Below, piece after piece: positions 8,892 through 16,990 of a DNA stretch of 64,000 nucleotides. Under the pieces are notes generated by a model that saw nothing but the letters and a program-made list of their open reading frames with translations, did not search any database and was not told where the DNA came from. Every line of letters starts with the position of its first letter. The stretch's first letter is position 1. The stretch comes from Brevibacillus invocatus (GTDB lineage: Bacteria; Bacillota; Bacilli; Brevibacillales; Brevibacillaceae): NCBI RefSeq assembly GCF_003710915.1, contig NZ_RHHR01000045.1, forward strand, positions 22,360-86,359, in the 5' to 3' direction. A program made the translations under genes and the position numbers.

Positions 8892-9923
8892 TTACTTGAT
8901 GATTTCTTTCGCTTGTTGTTTGAGTGCTTCCGTGACAGGGAGACCAAATTTTTCTGCTGCCGTTTCGTTGATGTACAGATCGGCAGTCTTGGAAACTTCT
9001 ACAGGTGTTTGCCCAATCGTTTGTCCTTTCAAGACACGCGCTGCCATTTCACCGGTTTGTTTTCCCATCTGGTAGTAATCTATCCCGTACGTAGCGACTG
9101 CACCGCGTTTTACAGTGTCAGTATCGGATGCAAAGACAGGAAACTTGTTCTGTTCTGCTACACTCAATACCGCTTCGAAAGCGGAAACGACGGAGTTGTC
9201 GATTGGAATAAAGATCGCGTCAACATTGCCGACCATTCCTTGGGCAGCCAGCTGAATCTCGGACATTTGGGAGGTGCCTGCCTTGACTAGCTCTACCCCT
9301 GCCTTGCTGGTTGCTTCTTCCAGATCTTTTACTTGAACCTCAGCGTTTACCTCAGAGGTCGTATAGATGACGCCCAGCTTTTTCAGCTCTGGCAGGAACG
9401 TTTTGATCAGCTCCAGCTGCTGTTCCATGGAAACCTTGTCCGATGTTCCGGTTACATTGCCATCTGGCGTTTCCAGACTGCTGACCAATTGAGCGGACAA
9501 TGGGTCTGTAACGGCACTGAAAACAACGGGTTTGTCTGTAATCGCTTTGGCCGCAGCTTGTGCGGACGGTGTAGCTATCGCGATCACGATATCTTTTTGA
9601 TCACCTGCATACTTCTGGGCGATCGTAACTGTATTATTCATATCAGCGTGTGCGTTTTGATAATCGACAGCAAGGTTCTTGCCATCTTCATAGCCTGCAT
9701 CCTTCAAGCCATCCAAAATTCCCTGACGGATGCTATCCAGTGCCGGATGCTCGACAAATTGGGTCAATCCCAGCTTAACCGTTTGCTCCGCTGCTGCGGG
9801 CGCCTCGGTTGTTCCGGTGCTTGGTGCCGCTGCTGACTGGGAACCACCATTGGATCCTGCCCCACATGCTGCCAGTGTCAGCGACAGCAATGCTGCCATT
9901 ACAAAACTTCCTGCTCTTCTCAT
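8892..9923 (-). CDS. ABC transporter substrate-binding lipoprotein (DUF534 family), copy 1
   Basis: 343-residue lipoprotein. It has a signal peptide starting MRRAGSF and the lipobox LTLAAC, then a Gly/Ser/Ala/Thr-rich linker, then the receptor domain (KLGLTQFVEHPALDSIRQ, VVFSAVTDPLSAQLV, SDTDTVKRGAVATYG). GAGGAGG lies eight bases before the ATG. It is a paralogue of the next gene and is separated from it by a strong terminator, so it may be made in excess over the transporter or serve a different ligand. A good -10 element lies about 60 bases upstream. Confidence 0.9.
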   Translation of the reverse strand: MRRAGSFVMAALLSLTLAACGAGSNGGSQSAAAPSTGTTEAPAAAEQTVKLGLTQFVEHPALDSIRQGILDGLKDAGYEDGKNLAVDYQNAHADMNNTVTIAQKYAGDQKDIVIAIATPSAQAAAKAITDKPVVFSAVTDPLSAQLVSSLETPDGNVTGTSDKVSMEQQLELIKTFLPELKKLGVIYTTSEVNAEVQVKDLEEATSKAGVELVKAGTSQMSEIQLAAQGMVGNVDAIFIPIDNSVVSAFEAVLSVAEQNKFPVFASDTDTVKRGAVATYGIDYYQMGKQTGEMAARVLKGQTIGQTPVEVSKTADLYINETAAEKFGLPVTEALKQQAKEIIK

Positions 9924-9979
9924 CTCTTCTTCCTCCTCTAAGCTCTGCTAGTCTCTACTCTATTTAAAAACTTTGTTTC

Positions 9980-10007
9980 ATTATAGCACACAATCCCTGT
10001 TTGAAAA
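9980..10007 (-). promoter_or_regulatory. Probable sigma-A promoter of the receptor/ABC operon
   Basis: On the minus strand a perfect TATAAT (9980-9985) is preceded 16 bases upstream by TTTTCA (10002-10007). No T-box or known riboswitch motif is visible in the short leader. Confidence 0.55.
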
Positions 10008-10141
10008 GATTTTTTGCAAACTTTCTTTCGTTCCTAACACCTATGTAGATCAGGAAAAATTGGTCAATTAAGCATATGCTCACGTATAATTAACAGTATT
10101 TATTTTATACGTACATAATACCGACTGATATAGGTAGCCTC

Positions 10142-11464
10142 TTACCTTTCTCCCTGCTCTTCCACTTTTGAATTCCCGATCCTTTTGACCTGCACTCTTG
10201 TAATGCGATAATGATCCACTTCCTCTACCACAAAGACGTAATTCCTTTCTCTGATGGTGTCGCCGACCTGTGGAGGATGATCGATCTGCATGTAGATCCA
10301 GCCTGCCAAGGTATCCACTTCATGCGACTCCAGCTCGATATCCAGGTAATCGCTGACTTCTTCGAGCAGCATTCGGCCATCGAACGACAACACGTCATCT
10401 GTCTGTTCGACCTCTGGACGTTCATCGTCGAATTCGTCCTGGATATCTCCCACAATTTCTTCCATTATATCTTCCAAAGTGACCAGACCCGCGGTTCCAC
10501 CGTACTCATCGATGATGATCGCCAGCTGTCCCCGCTGTTTTTGCAGCATGGTCAACAGCCGACTGATCGATATCGTCTGCGGGACGCTGAGCACGGGCCT
10601 CATCAACCGTTCGATCGCTTGATGTTCGCCCTGCAAGATACCTGTCAGCAAATCCTTGATATGCAGACTTCCCACAACGTGATCCTTATCTCCCTCCACG
10701 ACAGGATACCGTGTGTATCGCCCCGTCTGCACCAGTCTTACATTTTCCTCATACGAGTCATGCAGATCGATGACGACCATATCCGTCCGAGGCACCATGA
10801 TTTCCCTGGCCATCGTCTCCGAAAAGTCGAATATGTTGTCCACCAGCATCAGCTCTGTTTGATCGATCAAGCCGCTTTTGTGGCTTTCGTTGACGAGAAT
10901 GCGAATCTCTTCCTCCGTATGTGCCTCCTGATGCGGCTCCATTGAGATATGAAAAAGCGCCAGAAAACGAAAAGCCGACCAGTTCAGGAATGTAATGAAC
11001 GGATACATGACCTTGTGGAAAATCTGGATGGGTCTCGCTACGGCCATCGCGACCCATTCTGTGCGCTGAATCGCAAACGTTTTGGGAGCGAGCTCGCCCA
11101 GGACAATATGTAAAAACGTAATGACGGAAAACGCAAGTATAAAGGAAATGCTCCCCACCAGTGTCTCGTTCAGCTCGAAATATCGGAAGACGGGATGCAG
11201 CAAATGCGCGACCGCCGGCTCACCCAACCAGCCCAAGCCAAGCGATGCCAGCGTGATCCCCAATTGGCATGCAGACAAATACGCATCCAGATTTTGGATG
11301 ACCTTCTCGACGCTGCGCGCACGACTCTCTCCTTCCGCTACCAGCTGGGCGATTCGGGATTCTCGCACCTTGACGATCGCGAATTCGGTCGCTACGAAAA
11401 AACCGTTGAGCAGTACGAGCAGCAAGACCATGAACAGATTGAACAATGTCCCCGACCATTCCAT
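10142..11464 (-). CDS. CNNM/HlyC-CorC family transporter with CBS domains
   Basis: 440-residue membrane protein. Residues 1-200 form a DUF21 (CNNM) transmembrane domain starting LFNLFMVLLLVLLNGFFVATEFA. Residues about 215-340 hold two CBS domains (MVPRTDMVVIDL, then IIIDEYGGTAGLVTLEDIMEEIVGDI). The C-terminal CorC/HlyC domain ends near residue 430. Relatives include the Bacillus Mg2+ efflux protein MpfA. Export of Mg2+ or another divalent cation is the likely role. It is divergent from the XPB helicase gene across a palindrome-rich spacer. Confidence 0.9.
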   Translation of the reverse strand: MEWSGTLFNLFMVLLLVLLNGFFVATEFAIVKVRESRIAQLVAEGESRARSVEKVIQNLDAYLSACQLGITLASLGLGWLGEPAVAHLLHPVFRYFELNETLVGSISFILAFSVITFLHIVLGELAPKTFAIQRTEWVAMAVARPIQIFHKVMYPFITFLNWSAFRFLALFHISMEPHQEAHTEEEIRILVNESHKSGLIDQTELMLVDNIFDFSETMAREIMVPRTDMVVIDLHDSYEENVRLVQTGRYTRYPVVEGDKDHVVGSLHIKDLLTGILQGEHQAIERLMRPVLSVPQTISISRLLTMLQKQRGQLAIIIDEYGGTAGLVTLEDIMEEIVGDIQDEFDDERPEVEQTDDVLSFDGRMLLEEVSDYLDIELESHEVDTLAGWIYMQIDHPPQVGDTIRERNYVFVVEEVDHYRITRVQVKRIGNSKVEEQGER

Positions 11465-11483
11465 CTTCTACACCGTCCTTCTG

Positions 11484-11590
11484 TGAAAAACGTCTCGACG
11501 TTTTTCATAAAAGTGAATATGACCGCTTGCGGTCAAACAAAACGGTCATGACCGTTTTGGGACTTTGGGTTATTGTTTCCCACCCTGGGA
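11484..11590. repeat. Four clustered palindromes in a divergent promoter region
   Basis: Four inverted repeats follow one another: 11484-11507 (11-base arms, 2-base gap), 11520-11535 (TGACCGC tt GCGGTCA), 11538-11559 (a perfect 22-base palindrome centred on CGGTCATGACCG) and 11578-11590 (TCCCA ccc TGGGA). The second and third share the half-site TGACCG. None has a T tract in the right place, so they look like protein binding sites or hairpins more than terminators. Confidence 0.7.
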
Positions 11591-11686
11591 CAAATGTTAC
11601 CGCTCTGTTTTTCTTTCTTTTCCCGATTGTGTTACCATGATTCTGAGTCAATCTGTCTTTTATTTGTTTCGTATGAGGTGAGTCTC

Positions 11687-13366
11687 ATGTCTTACCGTCC
11701 TGACCTGCCCATGATCGTGCAAAGCGATCGTACGATTTTGCTAGAAGCACAGCATCCTGCTTATGAGGAAGCAAAGCATGCGATCTCAAGCTTTGCCGAA
11801 CTGATCAAAAGTCCGGAGTACATCCATACGTATCGGATCACCCCGCTTTCTCTATGGAATGCCGCAGCAAGCGGTTGTCTCCCGGAGCAGGTAACAGGGG
11901 CCCTTAGCACGTATAGTAAGTATGGTGTACCTCCTACCATTATTAAGGAAATCGAGGAAACGATGCGGCGCTTTGGCCTGATTCGATTGGAAAAATCAGG
12001 AGATGAGCTGCTGCTTGCCAGTGATGATCCATTGCTGCTGCAAGAATTGACGGGATATAAAGCGATTCGCCAAATGCTGGTAGAGCAACAAGCGGACGAT
12101 CGGTATGCAGTCAAACCTTTTTATCGTGGTTTAATCAAGCAGGAACTGATCAGACTCGGATTTCCGGTGCAAGACCTGGCTGGCTACAATCCAGGGGAAC
12201 CGTGTCCAGTCAGCTTGCGTGCCACGACCTCAAGCGGGAAGCCCTTCTCGCTTCGTTCATATCAACAGGAGGCTGTAGACGCTTTTTATGCAGAGGGCCG
12301 GGCTACAGGTGGCAGCGGTGTGCTCGTTCTTCCATGCGGTGCTGGAAAAACCATTATTGGACTGGGTGCCATCACACAATTTCAGACAGCAACCCTGATC
12401 CTCACGACCAATGCGACCTCCGTACGTCAGTGGATTGCGGAAATAAAGGATAAAACAGGGCTTGATCCTTCGCTCATTGGGGAATACACTGGTGAACGCA
12501 AGGAAGTAAAACCGATCACGGTAGCAACCTATCAGATTTTGACATACCGTCCTCACGCAGAGGACGAATTTCCGCACATGGCACTCTTTTCCGAGCGCGA
12601 CTGGGGACTGATTATCTACGATGAGGTGCACATGCTGCCCGCTCCCATTTTCCGCGTTACCTCTGGCATTCAGGCAACTCGTCGTCTGGGTCTCACAGCT
12701 ACACTGGTACGCGAAGACGGTCGGGAAGAAGATGTCTTCACCTTGATCGGCCCCAAGAAATACGAGGTACCGTGGAAGGAATTGGAAAATAAAGGTTGGA
12801 TTGCCGAAGCTCATTGCAGAGAGATTCGCCTTCCATTTGAAACCAAATGGCGTGAAGCCTATGCGCATGCAACAGCTCGCCAGAAATTTCGTCTCGCGGC
12901 AGAAAACCCGCGCAAGCTGGAAGTAGTCCGCCGCTTGCTTGATCAACATGCGGATGATCGCGTCTTGATCATCGGACAATACCTTGACCAATTGGTAGAG
13001 ATGGCGGAAGCACTCGGGCTGCCTCTGATTACCGGCAAGGTTCCCGAAAAAGAGAGAGCCATTCTTTACGAACAGTTTAAAAATGGGCAAATCAAGCGAC
13101 TCATCGTATCCAAGGTGGCCAACTTCGCTGTCGACCTGCCTGATGCCAATGTAGCCATCCAGATCTCTGGCACGTTTGGTTCCAGACAAGAAGAAGCCCA
13201 GCGACTGGGACGCATTCTACGCCCGAAGTCTGAAGCCAATGTCGCTCACTTTTATACATTGGTAACCCGTAATACCAGGGAGCAGGAATTCTCGCTTCAT
13301 CGTCAGCTTTTTCTCGCAGAGCAAGGATATCCATATGAAATTATAGAAATGGAAACGCTGGTTTGA
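11687..13366 (+). CDS. XPB/ERCC3-type DNA helicase
   Basis: 559-residue superfamily 2 helicase like bacterial and archaeal XPB, a 3'-5' translocase of the repair helicase group. The N-terminal 190 residues form the family-specific domain. Walker A is LPCGAGKTIIGLGA near residue 220, the DEVH box is IIYDEVHML, and motif III with the XPB-type RED loop is GLTATLVREDGRE. The second RecA domain ends with the motif VI region (RQEEAQRLGRILRPK). The ATG at 11687 has GAGGTG six bases upstream; upstream in-frame codons have none. No nuclease partner gene (Bax1) lies beside it. The following sigma-factor promoter overlaps its stop codon. Confidence 0.9.
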   Translation: MSYRPDLPMIVQSDRTILLEAQHPAYEEAKHAISSFAELIKSPEYIHTYRITPLSLWNAAASGCLPEQVTGALSTYSKYGVPPTIIKEIEETMRRFGLIRLEKSGDELLLASDDPLLLQELTGYKAIRQMLVEQQADDRYAVKPFYRGLIKQELIRLGFPVQDLAGYNPGEPCPVSLRATTSSGKPFSLRSYQQEAVDAFYAEGRATGGSGVLVLPCGAGKTIIGLGAITQFQTATLILTTNATSVRQWIAEIKDKTGLDPSLIGEYTGERKEVKPITVATYQILTYRPHAEDEFPHMALFSERDWGLIIYDEVHMLPAPIFRVTSGIQATRRLGLTATLVREDGREEDVFTLIGPKKYEVPWKELENKGWIAEAHCREIRLPFETKWREAYAHATARQKFRLAAENPRKLEVVRRLLDQHADDRVLIIGQYLDQLVEMAEALGLPLITGKVPEKERAILYEQFKNGQIKRLIVSKVANFAVDLPDANVAIQISGTFGSRQEEAQRLGRILRPKSEANVAHFYTLVTRNTREQEFSLHRQLFLAEQGYPYEIIEMETLV

Positions 13367-13389
13367 AACGTTTCGTAGAACACAGCGTC
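13364..13389 (+). promoter_or_regulatory. ECF-type promoter of the sigma/anti-sigma operon
   Basis: TGAAAC (13364-13369) and CGTC (13386-13389) are separated by 16 bases, close to the sigma-W group pattern TGAAAC-N16-CGTA. The TGA of the -35 element is the stop codon of the XPB gene. The position directly before an ECF sigma gene fits autoregulation. Confidence 0.6.
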
Positions 13390-13418
13390 TCATAGAGGGA
13401 AGGGAGGCCGGAGATTCA

Positions 13419-13988
13419 ATGCAATCCGACGCCGAAATCATTCAACGGATTCTTCAAGGGGACATCGAGCGGTATCGTGACTTGATTCAGCGATACCAGC
13501 ACATGATCTACGTGTTTATCTACAAAATGGTGAATAACCGTACTGATGCGGAAGATCTCACACAGGAAGTGTTTGTCAAAGCGTATGAAAAGCTATCAAC
13601 CTTCCGTGGTGACAGTCAGTTTTCTTCCTGGCTGCATACGCTGGCACGCAACAAAAGCATCGACTTCCTGCGCCGTCGCAAATTCCATGATTCAGACGAA
13701 CAATTGGCCTATGTCCCTTCACAGACTAGAGATGAATCTCCACAAGAGTCGTTAATGAACAAGGAACAGCGACGAGAGATTGAAGAAGCATTCGCCCTTT
13801 TGTCAGACTCCTATCGCGAGGTGATCGTGCTTCGTTGTACACATGAATATCCGTTTGAAAAAATTGCTTCACTTCTCGGCATTGCCGAGTCTACAGCCCG
13901 TGTTCGCTATTTGCGTGCTCGCCAAGAACTAGCCAAATTGTTAACCCGCAAGGAAGGGGGGCTCGTACATGAACTGCCAGGCATTTAG
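13419..13988 (+). CDS. ECF-family RNA polymerase sigma factor
   Basis: 189 residues, normal for an ECF (group 4) sigma factor that redirects RNA polymerase to an envelope or stress regulon. Region 2 spans residues 20-90 (YKMVNNRTDAEDLTQEVFVK, then FSSWLHTLARNKSIDFLRRR, the -10 recognition helix). Region 4 spans about 120-175 (LSDSYREVIVLRC, IASLLGIAESTARVRYLRA, the -35 recognition helix). GGGAGG precedes the ATG. It overlaps the anti-sigma gene by 20 bases, the usual arrangement for coupled synthesis. Confidence 0.93.
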   Translation: MQSDAEIIQRILQGDIERYRDLIQRYQHMIYVFIYKMVNNRTDAEDLTQEVFVKAYEKLSTFRGDSQFSSWLHTLARNKSIDFLRRRKFHDSDEQLAYVPSQTRDESPQESLMNKEQRREIEEAFALLSDSYREVIVLRCTHEYPFEKIASLLGIAESTARVRYLRARQELAKLLTRKEGGLVHELPGI

Positions 13989-15369
13989 AAGTACTTGGCT
14001 AACAAATACCGACAGCGAATTGCTTTCGCATATTGAAACCTGTGAAGCGTGCATCGCATGGATCGAATCACAGACTCAAGACGAGGAGGTGCAGTTCTTG
14101 AAAGAGGTTCCGTTACCGCCTGCGAACCTGGAAGAGAGGATCATGCAAGCGATCTACCAGACCTCCGAGCAAGGTGTACCCCCACACGCCGCGACGATTC
14201 CGCTTCAAGATGCCGCACCTGCCGTGACGAAGAAAGGCAAACAACGCTTCAAAGGCTTTTCTTCACTCGGCTGGGCAAGTGCCGCTGCCGTACTGATCGC
14301 CGTCGGTGTTGTTGGATATCAGCAGATACAAAATCCGATGGTGGAAACTGCCTTTGAAGCGGCCAGCAACCAGCAAGATGCTCCAAATCATGCAGAGATG
14401 GCAACAGCACAGCAGCCAGTGGCAAGTCCAGCTGCACGTACGGCATCTCCTGAAATGGCGAGCGAACAGCCTGCTTCCACTTCCGGTGTAGCAGAGCCGC
14501 AGACGGCCACAGTAAATGAACAACAGGCCATACCTTATGGGATTGCGGCTACGGAGCCGGAAGTGAAAAATACAGAAAATCCGGAACCAGCGGCTAATAC
14601 GAATCACTTGTTGGCTGCAGATACAGCCCGAACGGTGACCAAAGAGAGCCGTCCGCCGATCGTCGCTAGAAATTCTTCATCCAAACCGGTAGTTGACCAG
14701 GCAGCCAAAAAAGATCAGCCTCCTGTTACGGAGGAAGTAAATACAGCTGCATCAGTTGCCGAGGAGCCATCTCCTGAGATGAGTGTAGCAGCAGCCGTGA
14801 TGAAAGCTCCTGTGTACGCGCTCACTGTGGCGCCTGAGGAAGAAATGGGTGCGATGATGATGGACGCAGCCGACAACAAGAGTACCGTGGTAGGTCCGCC
14901 AGCACCTGAAGCAGAATCTACACCGATCACACTCTCTACCTTTACGGATGTTGAGACAGCGGTACAAGCATCTGATATGCCTGTCCCTGTATTCTCCGAG
15001 CTGCCGGATGGCATTGCGCTCAGCGGAATTTCCATTCGCTATGAGTCCGAAACTAGTCAAAAGGTAGCGCAAGTCATGGCTGAATATCAGAACACTACAA
15101 GCTGGATCAAAGTAGAGGTCACACGGAATGGCAGCGCCAAGCGCAGCTTATCCATCCCCGGCACCTTTACTGCAACGCAGTTGTTCTCGGTAAACAACGA
15201 ACAGGCGATTGGTGTATCCTTCGAAAAACAGTCCGAACAAACCACTCAGCACGCTGTTCATTTCAACGCAGTGTCTGGAGATCAATCTCTCTACGTCGTG
15301 ATGACTGCACATGGCATCTCCTTGGAAGGATTGATGGACGTAGCTAAGAAGATTACGTGGAAACCATAG
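13969..15369 (+). CDS. Membrane anti-sigma factor with zinc-binding domain and long extracytoplasmic region
   Basis: 466 residues. The N-terminal anti-sigma domain has the ZAS zinc motif: C3, H21, C25 and C28 (HIETCEAC). One membrane segment follows at about residues 93-112 (LGWASAAAVLIAVGVVGY). Beyond it lies about 230 residues rich in Ala, Pro, Glu, Thr and Gln, and then a folded C-terminal domain from about residue 330. It should hold the upstream sigma factor inactive until an envelope signal triggers proteolysis. Length is two to three times that of RsiW-type proteins because of the linker and C-terminal domain. Confidence 0.88.
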   Translation: MNCQAFRSTWLTNTDSELLSHIETCEACIAWIESQTQDEEVQFLKEVPLPPANLEERIMQAIYQTSEQGVPPHAATIPLQDAAPAVTKKGKQRFKGFSSLGWASAAAVLIAVGVVGYQQIQNPMVETAFEAASNQQDAPNHAEMATAQQPVASPAARTASPEMASEQPASTSGVAEPQTATVNEQQAIPYGIAATEPEVKNTENPEPAANTNHLLAADTARTVTKESRPPIVARNSSSKPVVDQAAKKDQPPVTEEVNTAASVAEEPSPEMSVAAAVMKAPVYALTVAPEEEMGAMMMDAADNKSTVVGPPAPEAESTPITLSTFTDVETAVQASDMPVPVFSELPDGIALSGISIRYESETSQKVAQVMAEYQNTTSWIKVEVTRNGSAKRSLSIPGTFTATQLFSVNNEQAIGVSFEKQSEQTTQHAVHFNAVSGDQSLYVVMTAHGISLEGLMDVAKKITWKP

Positions 15370-15388
15370 TGCTCTTGAAATAGTGAAA

Positions 15389-15432
15389 GGACACGATCTG
15401 CTCTCGGATTGCAGCAGATGGTGTCCTTTTTT
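15389..15432 (+). terminator. Intrinsic terminator of the sigma operon
   Basis: GGACAC-G-ATCTGCT pairs with AGCAGAT-G-GTGTCC (one G-G mismatch), followed by six T. Confidence 0.9.
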
Positions 15433-15462
15433 CTGTAAAAAACGATGACTTTTTTTTGTTGC

Positions 15463-15903
15463 TTATGACGGCACCCCGTTCATGAAACTCAATAGACCAA
15501 AGGCAACGGCAGCAGTCAAAATCACACTCCAGATGACGATGCCGACTGCCATCCAAATCATGAGTTTCCCTGTCGGTGCCCCCAGGGAAATCCCGATCGC
15601 TGCTCCCAGTGGAGCACCTGTCAGCAAAGGCGACAGGAAGCCCAAGCCGATCACACCGTACTTCTCCCAGATTCGAGCCATTCGGCCTTTTCTACTCTCT
15701 TTTTTCTCGATTCGCTTGAGCAGCCATTCCCGAAGCGACCCGCCCAGATAGATGACGATGGCCCCACTGACAATAGCGCCAGCTGCACTCAGAATCGCAG
15801 TTTCTACCGGCGATAATTGCAGGACAAAACCAATCGGAATAGCTGCCCAAAGCTCCAGCATGCTCGTGCCGAATACCGTAGCCCACTTCCAAAGCAGATC
15901 CAT
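15463..15903 (-). CDS. Putative small multidrug export family membrane protein
   Basis: 146 residues with about four membrane segments and the glycine-rich GLGFLSPLLTGAPLGAAIG segment typical of the COG2426/Sm_multidrug_ex family. The name is historical and transport has not been shown for most members. The start at 15903 is preferred because GGGGAG lies twelve bases upstream; an upstream TTG (15933) is possible. It stands alone between the sigma operon terminator and the ABC-2 exporter genes. Confidence 0.75.
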   Translation of the reverse strand: MDLLWKWATVFGTSMLELWAAIPIGFVLQLSPVETAILSAAGAIVSGAIVIYLGGSLREWLLKRIEKKESRKGRMARIWEKYGVIGLGFLSPLLTGAPLGAAIGISLGAPTGKLMIWMAVGIVIWSVILTAAVAFGLLSFMNGVPS

Positions 15904-15994
15904 AAAAACGGCTTGCTCCCCTCTCGTTGTCAATTTTTGTGCTCTCTTTGTTTACGAGTGAGGAAGGAAAAAGTCACGCATCTTTTACTTTTAC

Positions 15995-16990
15995 TTAAGA
16001 AGTCACGTCTCGGCGGACGAAAGCTGTGTAAGCCACGATCAAGGATGCCACTGCCCAGACCGTAAGCACCGTCAAGGAGAATGAAAGGGTCATTCCGGTG
16101 ATGGGCGGCAGGTTGCCATTCAAATAGTCCGTCAGCTCCAGATTGACAATGAACAGGTACTTCGAGGCCTCCCAGGAGGATGCCATCTGTGTCAGAATCA
16201 TACCACTGATGAGAGCAGCCATCATGATCCCCATCCCCGCAGCTGCACTGCGCACAAGCACGGAAACCATAAAGGTCACAGTCCCTACGACGACACAGAC
16301 AAACCATCCAAGTCCGTATTGCATCAACAAAAATTGCCACTGCGGAAGCATAAACACGCCTGCTGTATTCAGCTCGCTACCCTCGACTTGGAAGCCGGTC
16401 AGGATTGGCAGGTTCCAGCCAGAGTAGCCAAAGACAATTCCCGAGATCAGGTATGCCAAGAACAGAGTCATGAGCACCGTCAAAGAGGTGAACAGGACCA
16501 TCGTAATGTATTTGCTGGTCAATACCTTCCAGCGTCGCACCGGGCGCGTCAGAAGCAGCTTGATCGTGCCCTCGCTGAATTCAGCGGAGACGATGTCTAC
16601 TGCCAGTACGACGATGATCATGGGCAAAAACATCGTAATCGCCTGATCCATGAAGCCTCGTGCAAACGTAGGGCCACCCGGCGCCATCGGATTGATGTCA
16701 TGATCCAGATAGTATTGCTGCTGTTGAATGCGCACTTTGATCAGGTCACGCCACTCGTCCGGGAGACGGCTTGATGCCAAACGATTTTGCATGTCTACGA
16801 TCTGCTGAGTCAGCAATGGCCGCCAATCGGTAGTGCCCATGCGCTCCTGTGCTGTCATCACCGAACGATACTGTGCATAGGTAAAGATTGGAATCAGGAT
16901 CGCTAGAATCAGAACGACAACCAGGAATCTGCGGCGGCGAAGCAGTTTGACCGTCTCATTTTGCACGAGTCCCAGCATGCTTTGGTTCAT
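15995..16990 (-). CDS. ABC-2 type transporter permease
   Basis: 331-residue membrane subunit with an N-terminal anchor (RRRRFLVVVLILAILIPIF), a large external loop of about 100 residues, then five more membrane segments. The motif EFSEGTIKLLLTRPVRR before segment 2 is characteristic of ABC-2 (bacitracin/natA-type) permeases. AGGAGG is eight bases upstream of ATG 16990. It overlaps the end of the ATPase gene by 35 bases, so the pair is translated together. Export of an antibiotic, lipid or ion is plausible; the substrate is unknown. Confidence 0.88.
   Translation of the reverse strand: MNQSMLGLVQNETVKLLRRRRFLVVVLILAILIPIFTYAQYRSVMTAQERMGTTDWRPLLTQQIVDMQNRLASSRLPDEWRDLIKVRIQQQQYYLDHDINPMAPGGPTFARGFMDQAITMFLPMIIVVLAVDIVSAEFSEGTIKLLLTRPVRRWKVLTSKYITMVLFTSLTVLMTLFLAYLISGIVFGYSGWNLPILTGFQVEGSELNTAGVFMLPQWQFLLMQYGLGWFVCVVVGTVTFMVSVLVRSAAAGMGIMMAALISGMILTQMASSWEASKYLFIVNLELTDYLNGNLPPITGMTLSFSLTVLTVWAVASLIVAYTAFVRRDVTS

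Noticed and set aside
9924..10141. T-box or amino-acid riboswitch before the TrpXYZ-like operon
   Set aside because: The leader after the -10 box is only about 50 bases, with no GGTGGNACCGCG motif or terminator pair.
12257..13189. Minus-strand frame of 310 codons opposite the XPB gene
   Set aside because: The XPB helicase has all its motifs in the plus frame; the opposite frame is a codon-bias shadow.
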